Positions 55,804-64,000 of a DNA stretch of 64,000 bases are shown piece by piece. The position numbers were made by a program, and so were the translations under genes. The notes under the pieces were generated by a model that was given only the letters and a program-made list of their open reading frames with translations, was not told the origin of the DNA and searched no databases. How positions within the stretch are numbered: position 1 is the stretch's first letter; every line of letters begins with the position of its first letter. The stretch is from Symbiodinium natans (Eukaryota > Sar > Dinophyceae > Suessiales > Symbiodiniaceae): positions 47,501 to 111,500 of the forward strand of contig CAJNDS010000174.1 of NCBI GenBank assembly GCA_905221605.1, in the 5' to 3' direction.

Positions 55804-58800
55804 GTAGACCCTAAGCCCTACACTGCATGAAAGGATTAGGTTTAGGGTGAAGGATATATTTAGGGTCAGGGTTTAGGGTTCATTTGGGGTCTATGGGAGG
55901 AGGAGCCCTTCATGGAAACCCCTTATAGAACCCCAGAGTCTGGCCACCAATCTATCTTCATATTTATCTGTACATCTTGCGCAATTCTATTGTGATTGTC
56001 TATATTCTGTTCTGGTCTGCACCGTTCTGTTCTTATCTCGTCGTTAATGATATATGATTTGATTTTCTAACGCACTATGACACAACGTGGGCAGCAAAAA
56101 ACAATTGAGTACCACAGAAACATACGTCTCTGTTTAAACCCTACGCGCTTAACTTAGGCTGTTTCGTCGTAAGAGTTGCCGCAACTGGCAGCTACAATTC
56201 TATATCGTACCCTTGTACTACAACCCAATAGGGAATGCCCAAACCTTCAATTCCAAGCCCCCGCCACTGAAGCAGCCTTCAACCCTTCCACCCAAAAAAT
56301 CCTAAACCCAGCCTAAACCCTAACCCAAAGTCCTCCGCCCCTTAGGTGCAGTGGAAATCTGGCTTTGGCAGCCCATCTCTTTCCAGCGGCTCGACCTGCA
56401 TGGCACGGTGAGCTTCATTGCGGCTCGGCAAGGTTTAGGGTTCAGGGTTTAGGGTTTAGGGTTTTGAGCTTATGGTCTTTTGGTTTAGCGTCTACGGTTT
56501 AGGGTTTACGATGGGGCCAAGCAGCCGTCATTCGACGGTTGTTTGGCGACACGGTTCTTCACCAAAATGCCAGGGGCCGAGTGGCAAGTTTTGAGCCGGT
56601 TGCAGGACCAAACCCTATAAGTCCTAAACTCTGAGAACTGAGAAGGGCTCATAGAGTTTAGGGTTTATAAGCCTTCGATCTACAACGGTTTAGGGGAAAG
56701 GCGTTCGTGCTCTGTGGCTCTTCATCCTTGGGGAAGCACAGTGTGTTGCCATGGAATATTTAGCCTCTGTTGAATTAGCAGGCCCGAGCTATGCAGTCGG
56801 GCCTGCATGCAAGGAGTCGCCTAGCTCCGTCACCGAGAATATGTGGAGGCGGCATCGAACCACACCCTTTACAAAAGGCCCCCCAATTTTGAAAGCTTCT
56901 AGAGCTGATATTCCCTGCAGAGGACCTCCACTGCTCTTTGTTTCTGGCTCCGATGTGCTGTTCACGCGCGCCCCTCACCCGCCGACCACATCGGTATTTG
57001 CGGTGTTTTCTGGACATTTCCGCCGAAAATGTCGCGCCTGCCGTTGTTTTCGCAGAGCGTCCATGTCGGCACGATGATAACGTTCGTGTGACCAGAGCGT
57101 CCACGTCCGCACGATGATATCGTCCGTGTGACCAGCGCGGCCATGTCCGCACGATGATAACGTTCGTGTGAGCAGATCGAGCGTCCATGTCCGCACGATG
57201 ATAACGTCCGTGTGACCAGAGCAGAGCGTCCATGTCCGCACGATGACAACGTCCGTGTGACCAGAGCGTCCATGTCCGCACGATGATAATGTTCGTGTGA
57301 CCAGAGCGTCCATGTCCGCACGATGATAACGTCAGTGTGACCAGAGCGTCCATGTCCGCACGATGATAGCGTCCGTGTGACCAGAGCGTCCATGTCCGCA
57401 CGATGATAACGTCCGTGTGACCAGAGCAGAGCGTCCATGTCCGCACGATGATAAGGTCCGTGTGACCAGCGCGTCCATGTCCGCACGATGATAACGTTCG
57501 TGTGACCAGAGCGTCCATGTCCGCACGATGATAGCGTCCGTCTGACCAGAGCGTCCATGTCCGCACGATGATAACGTTCGTGTGACCAGAGCGTCCATGT
57601 CCGCACGATGATAACGTTCGTGTGAGCAGAGCGTCCATGTCCGCACGATGATAACGTTCGTGTGACCAGAGCGTCCATGTCCGCGCGATGATAACGTCCG
57701 TGTGACCAGAGCGTCCATGTCCGCGCGATGATAACGTCCGTGTGACCAGAGCGTCCATGTCCGCGCGATGATAACGTTCGTGTGAGCAGATCGAGCGTCC
57801 ATGTCCGCACGATGATAACGTTCGTGTGACCAGAGCGTCCATGTCCGCACGATGATAACGTTCGTGTGACCCGAAGACTTTCTCAGTTCTGCCAAGGACA
57901 AGGACTGGCTGAAACTGTGAGTGCCTCTCAAGCAAAATGTGTCCGAAGGAACTTGCTCCGCAAACAGCTTTACTTGACCGCCTCGATGTCTCCAAAACCC
58001 AAGCCGCAGCGCATTTCTAAGAAAAAATCTGATGGTTTCGCTGCATCGACAGTCCTGACTGATGAATGTCCCAAAGCCTCAAAGTACTGCGCCTGCCACG
58101 TAAAACAAATGTCACTCCTGCTCCATCCTGGCTCCGGCGCGCGTGTACAGCACGTTACTGGAAAGCTCCTGCAAGGCTCCTCGCAAGGCGTCTACGTCGA
58201 GGGGCCATCCTTTGCCTTTTGGCCCCAAGCGACCCAGAAGTCCAAGGACCCAAGGGCTGCAACTTCTATAAGTTGGCCGAAAGTTTGCAAAGGCAAGCGA
58301 CCCAGTGATCAGCCTCCCAAGTATCCCCAAAGGAACAACAAGCAAGTTGGAGTATCTCACGTGTGAAAAGTTGCGAAAAGTTTGCCAACAGTGTCTCAAG
58401 TGATCCGCGTGACCCAAAGGTCCCCACCGTCGCGAGAGTCCCGAGTGACCCAAGCGTCCTAAAGTGTCCCAAGTGACTCTAGTGGCTCCGGTTTGGCTGG
58501 CTCCAGTTTGGCTCGCTGCAGTGGCCGTGGGGGTGGGCATGCCTATGCGTTCAGCCGACCGTACCATAAACCCTAAACCTCAAACCCCAAAACCCCAAAA
58601 ACCACACAAACTAGGGTCTCCGGGCCTTTTCGCATGACAAGGCACAAGACTACCTGACTGGGCCATGCCTCACCATCCATGGGAACGCCTCCATCCACCC
58701 AGGCTCGGTAGTCACGTTCGAAGGCCGCTAGGAGGCCCGGTGGTGCCCTTTTGCCCTTTTGGTTTTTTCGAGGGTTGAACGAGCTAATGCCAAACCAGGT

Positions 58801-60378
58801 ATTCCTGTCATGCATAGATACTGGCTACCAAGGCTGCGTAAACCTTCACTCTTCCAGGTATAGCCGGGAGGACAGGGCCAGCATGGGAACCCTAAACAAA
58901 TTTCTTTAAGAACAAGAATCCCCCCCCCCTCCCATAGAGAGCAAGGACTATCTGATTACCTCAAACCACAAAGTATGGTCCTTATTGCTAGAATTATGGA
59001 GGTCAGGGCAGCAAAAAGCCTCCTGACTGCAAGAGAGGACCAGTCCAAAAGCTCATTCGACTTATGCGACTGGGCCCTCGGCGGCTCCCTCCACACCGAT
59101 GGTGACCTGATCATTCAGGGTGCGCGTCTGGACATCAAGAGCTCCTACACGAACAGTTGCGGCGGGGCCGTCTATGTCCGAGGTCAGAGCAGGGGTGGAG
59201 ACTGAATCCTCGGTTTGAGCTTTTGAGGGTTTGGCCGAACTCCGATCCCGAACCCTAATGTTGAGGTCACCTCGAAAAAGGGGGTGGCAATAGCGGGAAG
59301 TATTTTGGCCGGAGATAATAACGCTCGGCCTTGGGGCCGTCGCAAGAAGGGCTTCCAGAGATACCCAGAGATCCATCTGCAACGACTGCAGTCTCGAACG
59401 AGAACGTTTTTTCGCTTTTTGAAAGCATTGATTCCTTATTAAAGACCTTTCAAAAAAAACAACCCCCGAACAAATCCGCCAAGGCTACCCCTTACAAGGC
59501 ACCCGGATTACAATAACAAAGGGTGTTAATAATAAATTCCGGCCCCTCGGGTGGGGGGGGGGTGTCTGGCTCTCTCTTTGTCATTGCTTGGTTGCTCTTG
59601 TCTGCTCTTGTCTCCTTTTCCTCGCTTCTTCCTCGCCTCTCCCCTCTACTCCCCTCCCCTCCCCTCCCCTCCCCTCCCCTCCTCCCCTCCCCTCCCCTCC
59701 TCTTCTTCTGTTCTCTACTCTTCATTGCCCTCTTCTCTTCTCGCCTCTGCTCTCCTTTTCTCGTCTGTCTCTCCTCTTCTCGCGTTTTCGCTCCTGGTCT
59801 CCCTCTTCCTCTCCTGTTCGCTCTTCTTTGCTCGTCTTTGCTCTTGAGAAAAGCAGAGAAGCGAAGAGAACGGCAGACCAAAGAAAAAAGAAAGAAAAGA
59901 GAACCAGGCAAGAAGAGGAGAGCAGAAGAGAAAAGAGAAGAGGAGTGAAGAGGAGAGCAAAGCAATGAAAAGCAAAGAAAAGCAGACAAGATAAAATCAG
60001 AGATTTGAGAGGAGGAGAAGAGCAGAGAAGAGCAGCAAAGAGCAGCGAAGAGCAGAGAGAAGAAGAAAGAGCGGAAAAGAGGAAAGGATGAAGACAAAAG
60101 GAGAGAAGAGCAGAGACAAGCAGAGAAAAGATAAAAGAAGAGAAAAGGAGTAGAGAAAAGCAGAAAATGCAAAGGAGAGCAAAGAAGAACAGCTCACCCC
60201 AAGAAACCGAACGAAGCCTAGAAAAGCTCAGAATGGAAGGGGGTGGAGGGGGATTCGAGCCCAGGACCTTCGATTATGAGTTCGACGCCTTAGCCACTAG
60301 ACCAACCGGGACTTTGGACCAGAATCCCCCCCCCCCCCCAGACGAGGAGGACGACGACGACGACGACGACTACTACTC

Positions 60379-60460
<82 letters not shown>

Positions 60461-63400
60461 ACTACTGCTGCTGCTATTAAGTACACCCAGTGTCCGACCA
60501 GAAGAGGCCCCCCCCCCCGCCCCCCAAGGCTTTATTATTGCCACCCGGACCCTTTCAAAGTTTGTTTGGACCCAGCGCCCGAACAAATCAAACGTTAAAC
60601 CCCTCACGTTTTCGTGCTCAGCTCTTCACGTCTGCGAAGGCTGCTTCAGCCTCGTTTGCAGCAGCATGCTCATCGTCGATGTTTCGACTGGCTTTTCGGG
60701 AGGTGGCGTAGTGCGTAGTGCGAAGCTTGGGGTCAGTTTTAGGGTGGTTGTTTTTGTAGCATGCTTTGTGCTGGTGGTCAACGAAGCTTCTAAACCTTGA
60801 ACTAGGTGGGCTCTATGTTGGCGACAACCTCACTCTGCTCAATGCCACGCTCAAGGTCACAGATGCGCGTGCTGATTTCAGGGGAGGCACGGTGGGAAAC
60901 TCTGCCGATTTGGGGTTAAGTGTTGTGTTCACTGCTCTTCCCCGCAGGTGCCCTGCATTGCAGCCAAGACATCAGTGTCGTCAATTCCACACTTGCGGTT
61001 GACGACGCCAGTGCCTTGTTTGGAGGCAGGGCCGCTCTGGAGTACCCAAGCCCTAAACCCTAAATCGTTTTCCGACCAAGACCGCCAAGACCCAAAGGCG
61101 CGCTGTCCGCATATGGTAGCCTGCAGCTTGACCACGCCAGCGTGACACTCAGCCATGCAACAGCGGCCAGGAGTGGAGGCACGGATTGCGTGCTGCCTTG
61201 GTTTGGGTATATTTGGGCCCTTGCGCCCGATACCCTAGAGTAGAGGGTTTAGGGTTTAGGGCTACCTGAGGTTTCGTCGCTCCAAACCTGCACCCTGAAA
61301 CGTAAACCCAAAATCCTAAACCGTAAGCTGCAGGCGGTGCACACTGCACATCCATCACGGTATCCGAGAGCGACTTGACCGTGCGCCACGCTCAAGCCGC
61401 TTCCGCAGGAGGCCCGCAAGGGCTCGTCCATGGTTTTGGGTTTTGGGTTTGGGGTTGCACAGTTGTCAGGGCACCCAGTACCCCGGGGGTCATTCATCGT
61501 CGTCGTCCTGGTCTTCGTGGCTTGCCACCCCAAAACGTGGAGAAACCCGAAAGCCGCATATCTGAAGCCCGAAGCCTAACCCTTATAACAAAGATCCAAA
61601 GGCCCTCAGCCCCAGATTCACTGTCGAGGCGCCTTCTTTGCCCGGAAGTTTATGGAATTCCGCAGCGGCCGCATCTACATCGACTCTGTCTTCGCCGACT
61701 TCGGAGGCTTGACTTGTGTGGGGAAGTGAGCACCTAGCGCTCACAACGACACTTGTGGACCAAGTACTCATCTTAGGCAATAAGAATTGCCGAATGGTTG
61801 ACATTGCATCCTGCTCCTCTATTGATCACTCCGACATATCCACACGCGAAAGGGGGCTAGTGTTTGCGCGAAAGTTCTTCCAACATCTTTAAGACTCCTC
61901 TCTCATAACCTGCTGAAAAGGGGGCGAAGAACCGGTGTGACTTCTTACGGGGTAGTTGTAGCTTCTACCTGCAATCCTGGCAACGAGGGACTCAACCTGC
62001 TCATGGTGGTACTTTTCAAACCATGTGGTGAGGCAGTTTAGCTGAATTTTGGCAAAGGAGGGAGACTCTGTTGCTAGCGGAGGAGTGGGACCTGGGGATG
62101 AGGAGCAGGGTTGAGCGGCGGAGGGGGGGTTTCACCACTTTTCTGATGCTCTAGCCGCTCTAGCCTAGGTGTTGGGATTTACGGGTAGCAAGGAACATAC
62201 TCGTTTCAACACGATCGTAGATTGGGATCCATATATCTCCCCATTCAATGGGTTCTTCGTTGGTCATAGCCTCTGAAGCCGAACGCAATCCTGCAGACTG
62301 TCGCCGGCCGGGGTTGAAGTGCGCTTGCCATCAGTAACGGTAGCATAATTTTATCGCTACGCGACCCGCCTCGGCCTGAGCTTCTGTAATAAGGCAACCC
62401 AAACCAGAGGGCTGGGAGTCAAAATAAAGGCGTGCAAGCCTGTCCCTGGGCTGTGGGAGGGGATTAGAGGTGGGGTGCCTGCTTTGTTCCACCCAGACAC
62501 CTACAGCCCGAGGCCTCGGCGGAGTTTCACTGAACATATGTGTAAGTTCTGATGAATCTCGTGGGTCGTTTGGGGCACTGGGTCGGTAGTAAGGGCTGAG
62601 GTACCGGGAGGACTTGCCGCTTCCGGCGGCGGCTCAGGTTGCGGCATCTTTACCAGCCGGGCTTGACATGGCTAACGTGAGTGTAGGATAATGCATATTC
62701 AACATGCAATAGAAGAATTACCAAACCACAAGCACAATGTGTCCTAGATCTTAAAATCATAGCGCGGCGTGCGAGGAAGCGAGCAAGCACTATGGGGTAG
62801 CCAGCCATGTAACATGCTATCATAGGACAGCACTGAAAGCGAGTGCGAAACCCTGGGCTGTCTGTCCCAGGGGACGGGACGGCTCGAGCCCGAGCCTCTG
62901 CGATAGGAGCGTTGAGTAAGATTCTTGTGTAGGATGTGTGTCATGCATAATTAGTTTTGTCACTCCGTCGCCGTACGGGTCCTTGAGTTTATTACAGTCA
63001 ATAGCTTTGCAGTGCAGAAAGGAGTCACCCGCCAATTCTCAAATTTGCATGCATAAATCCAAGCTGGCAGCCTGCCTCACTTAGACCCCGCCACACTGCC
63101 ACCCGGGAAAACAACCTCTTCCGCCGGCTTGGGGTTTAGGGGTTTCAGGTTATAGATAGTTACATTAAGCAGTATCTTTGCCATGGCCAAGTTCTTCAAC
63201 ACCCCACGCACAAACTGAAAACCCTCCCTTCAATTGAAGGGCAACTTTAGCACCCGTTGCCCAAAATGCCAGTCGACTGGCCTCTCCCAACGCCCGGTCC
63301 TCTTCGCAGGTGGCATCTACACGGTGATCTACGTCCAGCACCCAGCGAAGCTGCACATGCGGAACGTCAGCGCCAGCGCCGTCGGGCGAGGGGCCGGGAT

Positions 63401-64000
63401 CTATGCAGGCGTGGACGTGGGCTGGGTTGGGGTTGATGCATTTTTGGGGGCCAACCGCGACACCCTAAACCATGAACCACACGTACATTTTGTAGAAGAA
63501 GCCCTTGAAACACGACACAGAAAGGACAGATCGAGGCAGCCGAAGCAGAGATGACGCTTCAGGGGACCGCCAGGGGTTCGGCCCTTTTCGCAGAAAGGCT
63601 GTGCCACTTGGGGAAGGTCAACTGTTCCGCCGCCCCAGGGTGCAGGCTGCGTGCTATGGAGCGAGTCCCAGAGGCTGGCCCACCCCCAATTACACCCAAA
63701 GCTTATACCCGAGGTATCTCGAGTGTAGCTTTCCCTTCTTTCCTAGTGCACACCGTGCAGCTCCCCGAAGCCTTAACCACAAACCCAAGACCTGAAGCCC
63801 ATAAACCCTAATTACCCCATGCGCTGGAGGTGAGACAGCTCTTTTGCAGTCGCGGCGAGGGCTTTGTGAGGCGGACGACCACCCTGAGCTGCCAACCCTG
63901 CCATGCATCTAGACTACTTTGTGGACTTCTGTGTCCCGATTGCTTGTTATCCTCAGGATAAGGAGACATAAAAAGAATGATAGAGTTGACCAAAAATAGT
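55726..64000 (+). CDS. Right-handed beta-helix (Pmp-like repeat) protein gene, 3' end outside window
   Basis: The gene is read from a series of small plus-strand exons (listed separately) whose peptides repeat a rung pattern: GG + aromatic or small residue + x(4-6) + L-x-L/I-x-(N)-(S/A)-T-L-x-V-x-x-A-x-A-x-x-x-GG. Such glycine-punctuated rungs are typical of right-handed parallel beta-helices, including the polymorphic-membrane-protein/autotransporter repeat type found in many extracellular or surface proteins of protists. The exons are mostly symmetric phase 1 and split the GG pair. Donors are GC or GT. I infer a secreted or surface-exposed structural or adhesive protein; the N-terminal signal region and C-terminus are not visible. 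No enzyme active site is apparent. Confidence 0.75.
56349..56429 (+). CDS. Beta-helix gene exon (frame unsettled)
   Basis: One frame reads EIWLWQPISFQRLDLHGTVS, then FIAARQ, with a beta-rung feel. The phase-0 alternative VQWKSGFGSPSLSSGSTCMA also ends at a GT donor near 56409. TTTAGGG-type units follow at 56431-56460. Confidence 0.45.
57053..57871 (+). repeat. 40-bp satellite, about 20 copies
   Basis: Tandem units starting GCGTCCATGTCCGCACGATG and continuing ATAACGTTCGTGTGACCAGA; exact period 40 at 57551-57591. A few units are lengthened by 5 bp (AGCAG or ATCGA insertions). Because 40 is not a multiple of 3 and the minus strand has no stop in any frame of the unit, it produces minus-strand frames of up to 406 residues with a 40-residue super-period. 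I treat those as by-products. Confidence 0.96.
57872..58570 (+). other. Unassigned stretch beside the satellite
   Basis: A 166-residue plus frame (57866-58366) and a 151-residue minus frame (58112-58567) overlap. Both are Lys/Pro/Ser-rich without motifs, and I support neither. Imperfect GTGACCCAAGTGTCC-like repeats occur at about 58380-58480. Confidence 0.45.
58642..58723 (+). CDS. Beta-helix gene exon (82 nt)
   Basis: Reads AQDYLTGPCLTIHGNASIHP, then GSVVTFE plus one base of Gly. The rung pattern CLTIHGNASIHPGSVVTFEG is clear. AG acceptor, GC donor (GCCGCT), ending in phase 1 like the rung exons. Confidence 0.8.
59053..59182 (+). CDS. Beta-helix gene exon
   Basis: Reads ...LGGSLHTDGDLIIQGARLDI, then KSSYTNSCGGAVYVR plus one base of Gly. 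GT donor (GTCAGA) in phase 1. The 5' border is uncertain. Confidence 0.8.
59586..60166. repeat. Polypyrimidine arm facing polypurine arm
   Basis: About 59586-59845 is almost all C/T on the plus strand, including (CCCCT)n at 59646-59700. About 59850-60166 is almost all A/G (AGAGAAGAGCAG-like). The two arms are partly complementary, so hairpin or triplex structures are possible. All frames here are low-complexity phantoms. Confidence 0.93.
60246..60314 (-). other. tRNA-like sequence with A and B box motifs (pseudogene or SINE head)
   Basis: On the minus strand it contains TGGTCTAGTGGCTAAGG (A box and D-arm-like), CTCATAA (a CAU anticodon-type loop) and GGGCTCGAATCCC (B box, T-arm). The D stem pairs. 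The anticodon stem is only four pairs around an 8-base loop, and the acceptor ends do not pair. So it is a degenerate tRNA(Met)-like gene or a tRNA-derived SINE rather than a working tRNA. Confidence 0.55.
60371..60458 (+). repeat. (TAC)n microsatellite, about 28 copies
   Basis: Preceded by a C run (60327-60340) and (GAC)n (60348-60370). It produces a poly-Tyr phantom frame. Confidence 0.96.
60806..60886 (+). CDS. Beta-helix rung exon (81 nt, phase 1-1)
   Basis: Completes Gly and reads GLYVGDNLTLLNATLKVTDA, then RADFRG plus one base. AG acceptor, GC donor (GCACGG). A 61-nt intron follows. Confidence 0.9.
60948..61025 (+). CDS. Beta-helix rung exon (78 nt, phase 1-1)
   Basis: Completes Gly and reads ALHCSQDISVVNSTLAVDDA, then SALFG plus one base. 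AG acceptor, GC donor (GCAGGG). A 72-nt intron follows. Confidence 0.9.
61098..61178 (+). CDS. Beta-helix rung exon (81 nt, phase 1-1)
   Basis: Completes Gly and reads ALSAYGSLQLDHASVTLSHA, then TAARSG plus one base. AG acceptor, GC donor (GCACGG). Confidence 0.9.
61334..61411 (+). CDS. Beta-helix rung exon (78 nt, phase 1-1)
   Basis: Completes Gly and reads AHCTSITVSESDLTVRHAQA, then ASAG plus one base. AG acceptor, GC donor (GCCCGC). Confidence 0.9.
61629..61706 (+). CDS. Beta-helix rung exon (78 nt, phase 1-1)
   Basis: Completes Gly and reads AFFARKFMEFRSGRIYIDSV, then FADFG plus one base. AG acceptor, GC donor (GCTTGA). Confidence 0.88.
61707..63309 (+). other. Long intron of the beta-helix gene, no supported exon
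   Basis: Little telomeric repeat content. A stop-free frame at 61718-61891 is not in splice phase with the rung exons. Further rung exons could hide here, but I found none. Confidence 0.5.
63310..63408 (+). CDS. Beta-helix rung exon (99 nt, phase 1-1)
   Basis: Completes Gly and reads GIYTVIYVQHPAKLHMRNVS, then ASAVGRGAGIYA plus one base. A longer rung with an added GRGAGIYAG turn. AG acceptor, GC donor (GCGTGG). Confidence 0.88.
63563..63639 (+). CDS. Beta-helix rung exon (3' border uncertain)
   Basis: Completes Gly and reads TARGSALFAERLCHLGKVNC, then SAAP. AG acceptor; the donor near 63639 is unclear. Confidence 0.65.
63850..63956 (+). CDS. Possible Cys-rich exon near the right edge
   Basis: One frame reads RGEGFVRRTTTLSCQPCHAS, then RLLCGLLCPDCLLSS before a GA donor. 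Cys-rich segments after beta-helix repeats are common in Pmp-like proteins, but the phase to the previous exon is not fixed. Confidence 0.35.

Noticed and set aside
57053-57871. CRISPR-like array
   Set aside because: Units are directly adjacent with no unique spacers, and the context is eukaryotic. It is a plain tandem satellite.
56775-57995. 406-residue minus-strand open frame with a repeated NVIIVRTWTLWSHERYHRADM-type sequence
   Set aside because: It is generated by the 40-bp satellite; the non-repeat ends have no motif and the strand is opposite to both recognised genes. Kept only as a finding about the satellite.
57866-58366. 166-residue plus-strand frame beside the satellite
   Set aside because: No motif, starts inside the satellite edge, and overlaps a 151-residue minus frame of similar quality.
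59492-60197. 226-residue and other Ser/Leu- or Arg/Glu-rich frames on both strands
   Set aside because: Low-complexity translation of the polypyrimidine/polypurine blocks.
60246-60314. Functional tRNA gene
   Set aside because: The acceptor stem does not pair and the anticodon arm is one base short; listed instead as tRNA-like.
61718-61891. Stop-free plus frame after the last clustered rung exon
   Set aside because: It is not in splice phase with the rung exons (an in-frame TGA follows the donor region) and lacks the GG-rung pattern.

Overview
The window looks like nuclear DNA of a dinoflagellate (Symbiodiniaceae-like, species not resolvable). The evidence is a very large gene cut into dozens of tiny exons, introns that begin mostly with GC and sometimes GA or GT but always end in AG (usually followed by G), both recognisable genes on the same strand, and abundant TTTAGGG-type repeats inside introns. 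Almost all long open frames are microsatellite or minisatellite read-through, not genes. The real coding sequence is in 18-120 nt exons, found by homology and by matching reading phase across splice sites.

Region 1 (about 4.5-50.5 kb, plus strand) is the 3' part of one giant HECT-type E3 ubiquitin ligase of the plant UPL1/UPL2, yeast Tom1, animal HUWE1 class. From 5' to 3' I read an Ala/Glu/Pro-rich linker (4.5-10.3 kb), the DUF4414-like module with two 'EIDASV' repeats (10.7-16.1 kb), the helical middle region (20.2-35.1 kb), and a complete HECT domain (36.3-50.5 kb) ending in the family's typical EGFGFA tail and a TGA at 50496-50498. The last 27 exons sum to 427 in-frame codons including the stop. 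The catalytic cysteine is in a 20-nt microexon. The N-terminal half of the protein must lie upstream of the window.

The introns of this gene are full of telomere-type heptamers with strong polarity. The G-rich strand (TTTAGGG) tends to follow the donor and the C-rich strand (CCCTAAA) tends to precede the acceptor. Many exons therefore sit between (CCCTAAA)n on the left and (TTTAGGG)n on the right, the layout of a telomere-capped fragment. Several arrays are variants: TTTTGGGG, TTTTAGGG, TTTAGGGG, TTCAGGG, TGTAGGG, TTGAGGG. Four families of short inverted-repeat (MITE-like) elements are also present.

Region 2 (50.5-about 54.4 kb) is intergenic. It is AT-rich, nearly free of telomeric repeats, and has no gene I can support.

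Region 3 (about 54.8-64 kb, plus strand) is a second gene running off the right edge. It encodes a right-handed beta-helix (Pmp/autotransporter-like repeat) protein. Most of its exons are 78-81 nt, symmetric phase 1, one exon per helix rung, separated in places by 61-72 nt introns. Its upstream introns hold a roughly 20-copy 40-bp satellite, a polypyrimidine/polypurine tract, a degenerate tRNA-like sequence and a (TAC)n tract.

Limits: exon borders were placed by eye from homology, phase and splice dinucleotides. No search or transcript data were available, and family comparisons rest on remembered features of UPL1/HUWE1.
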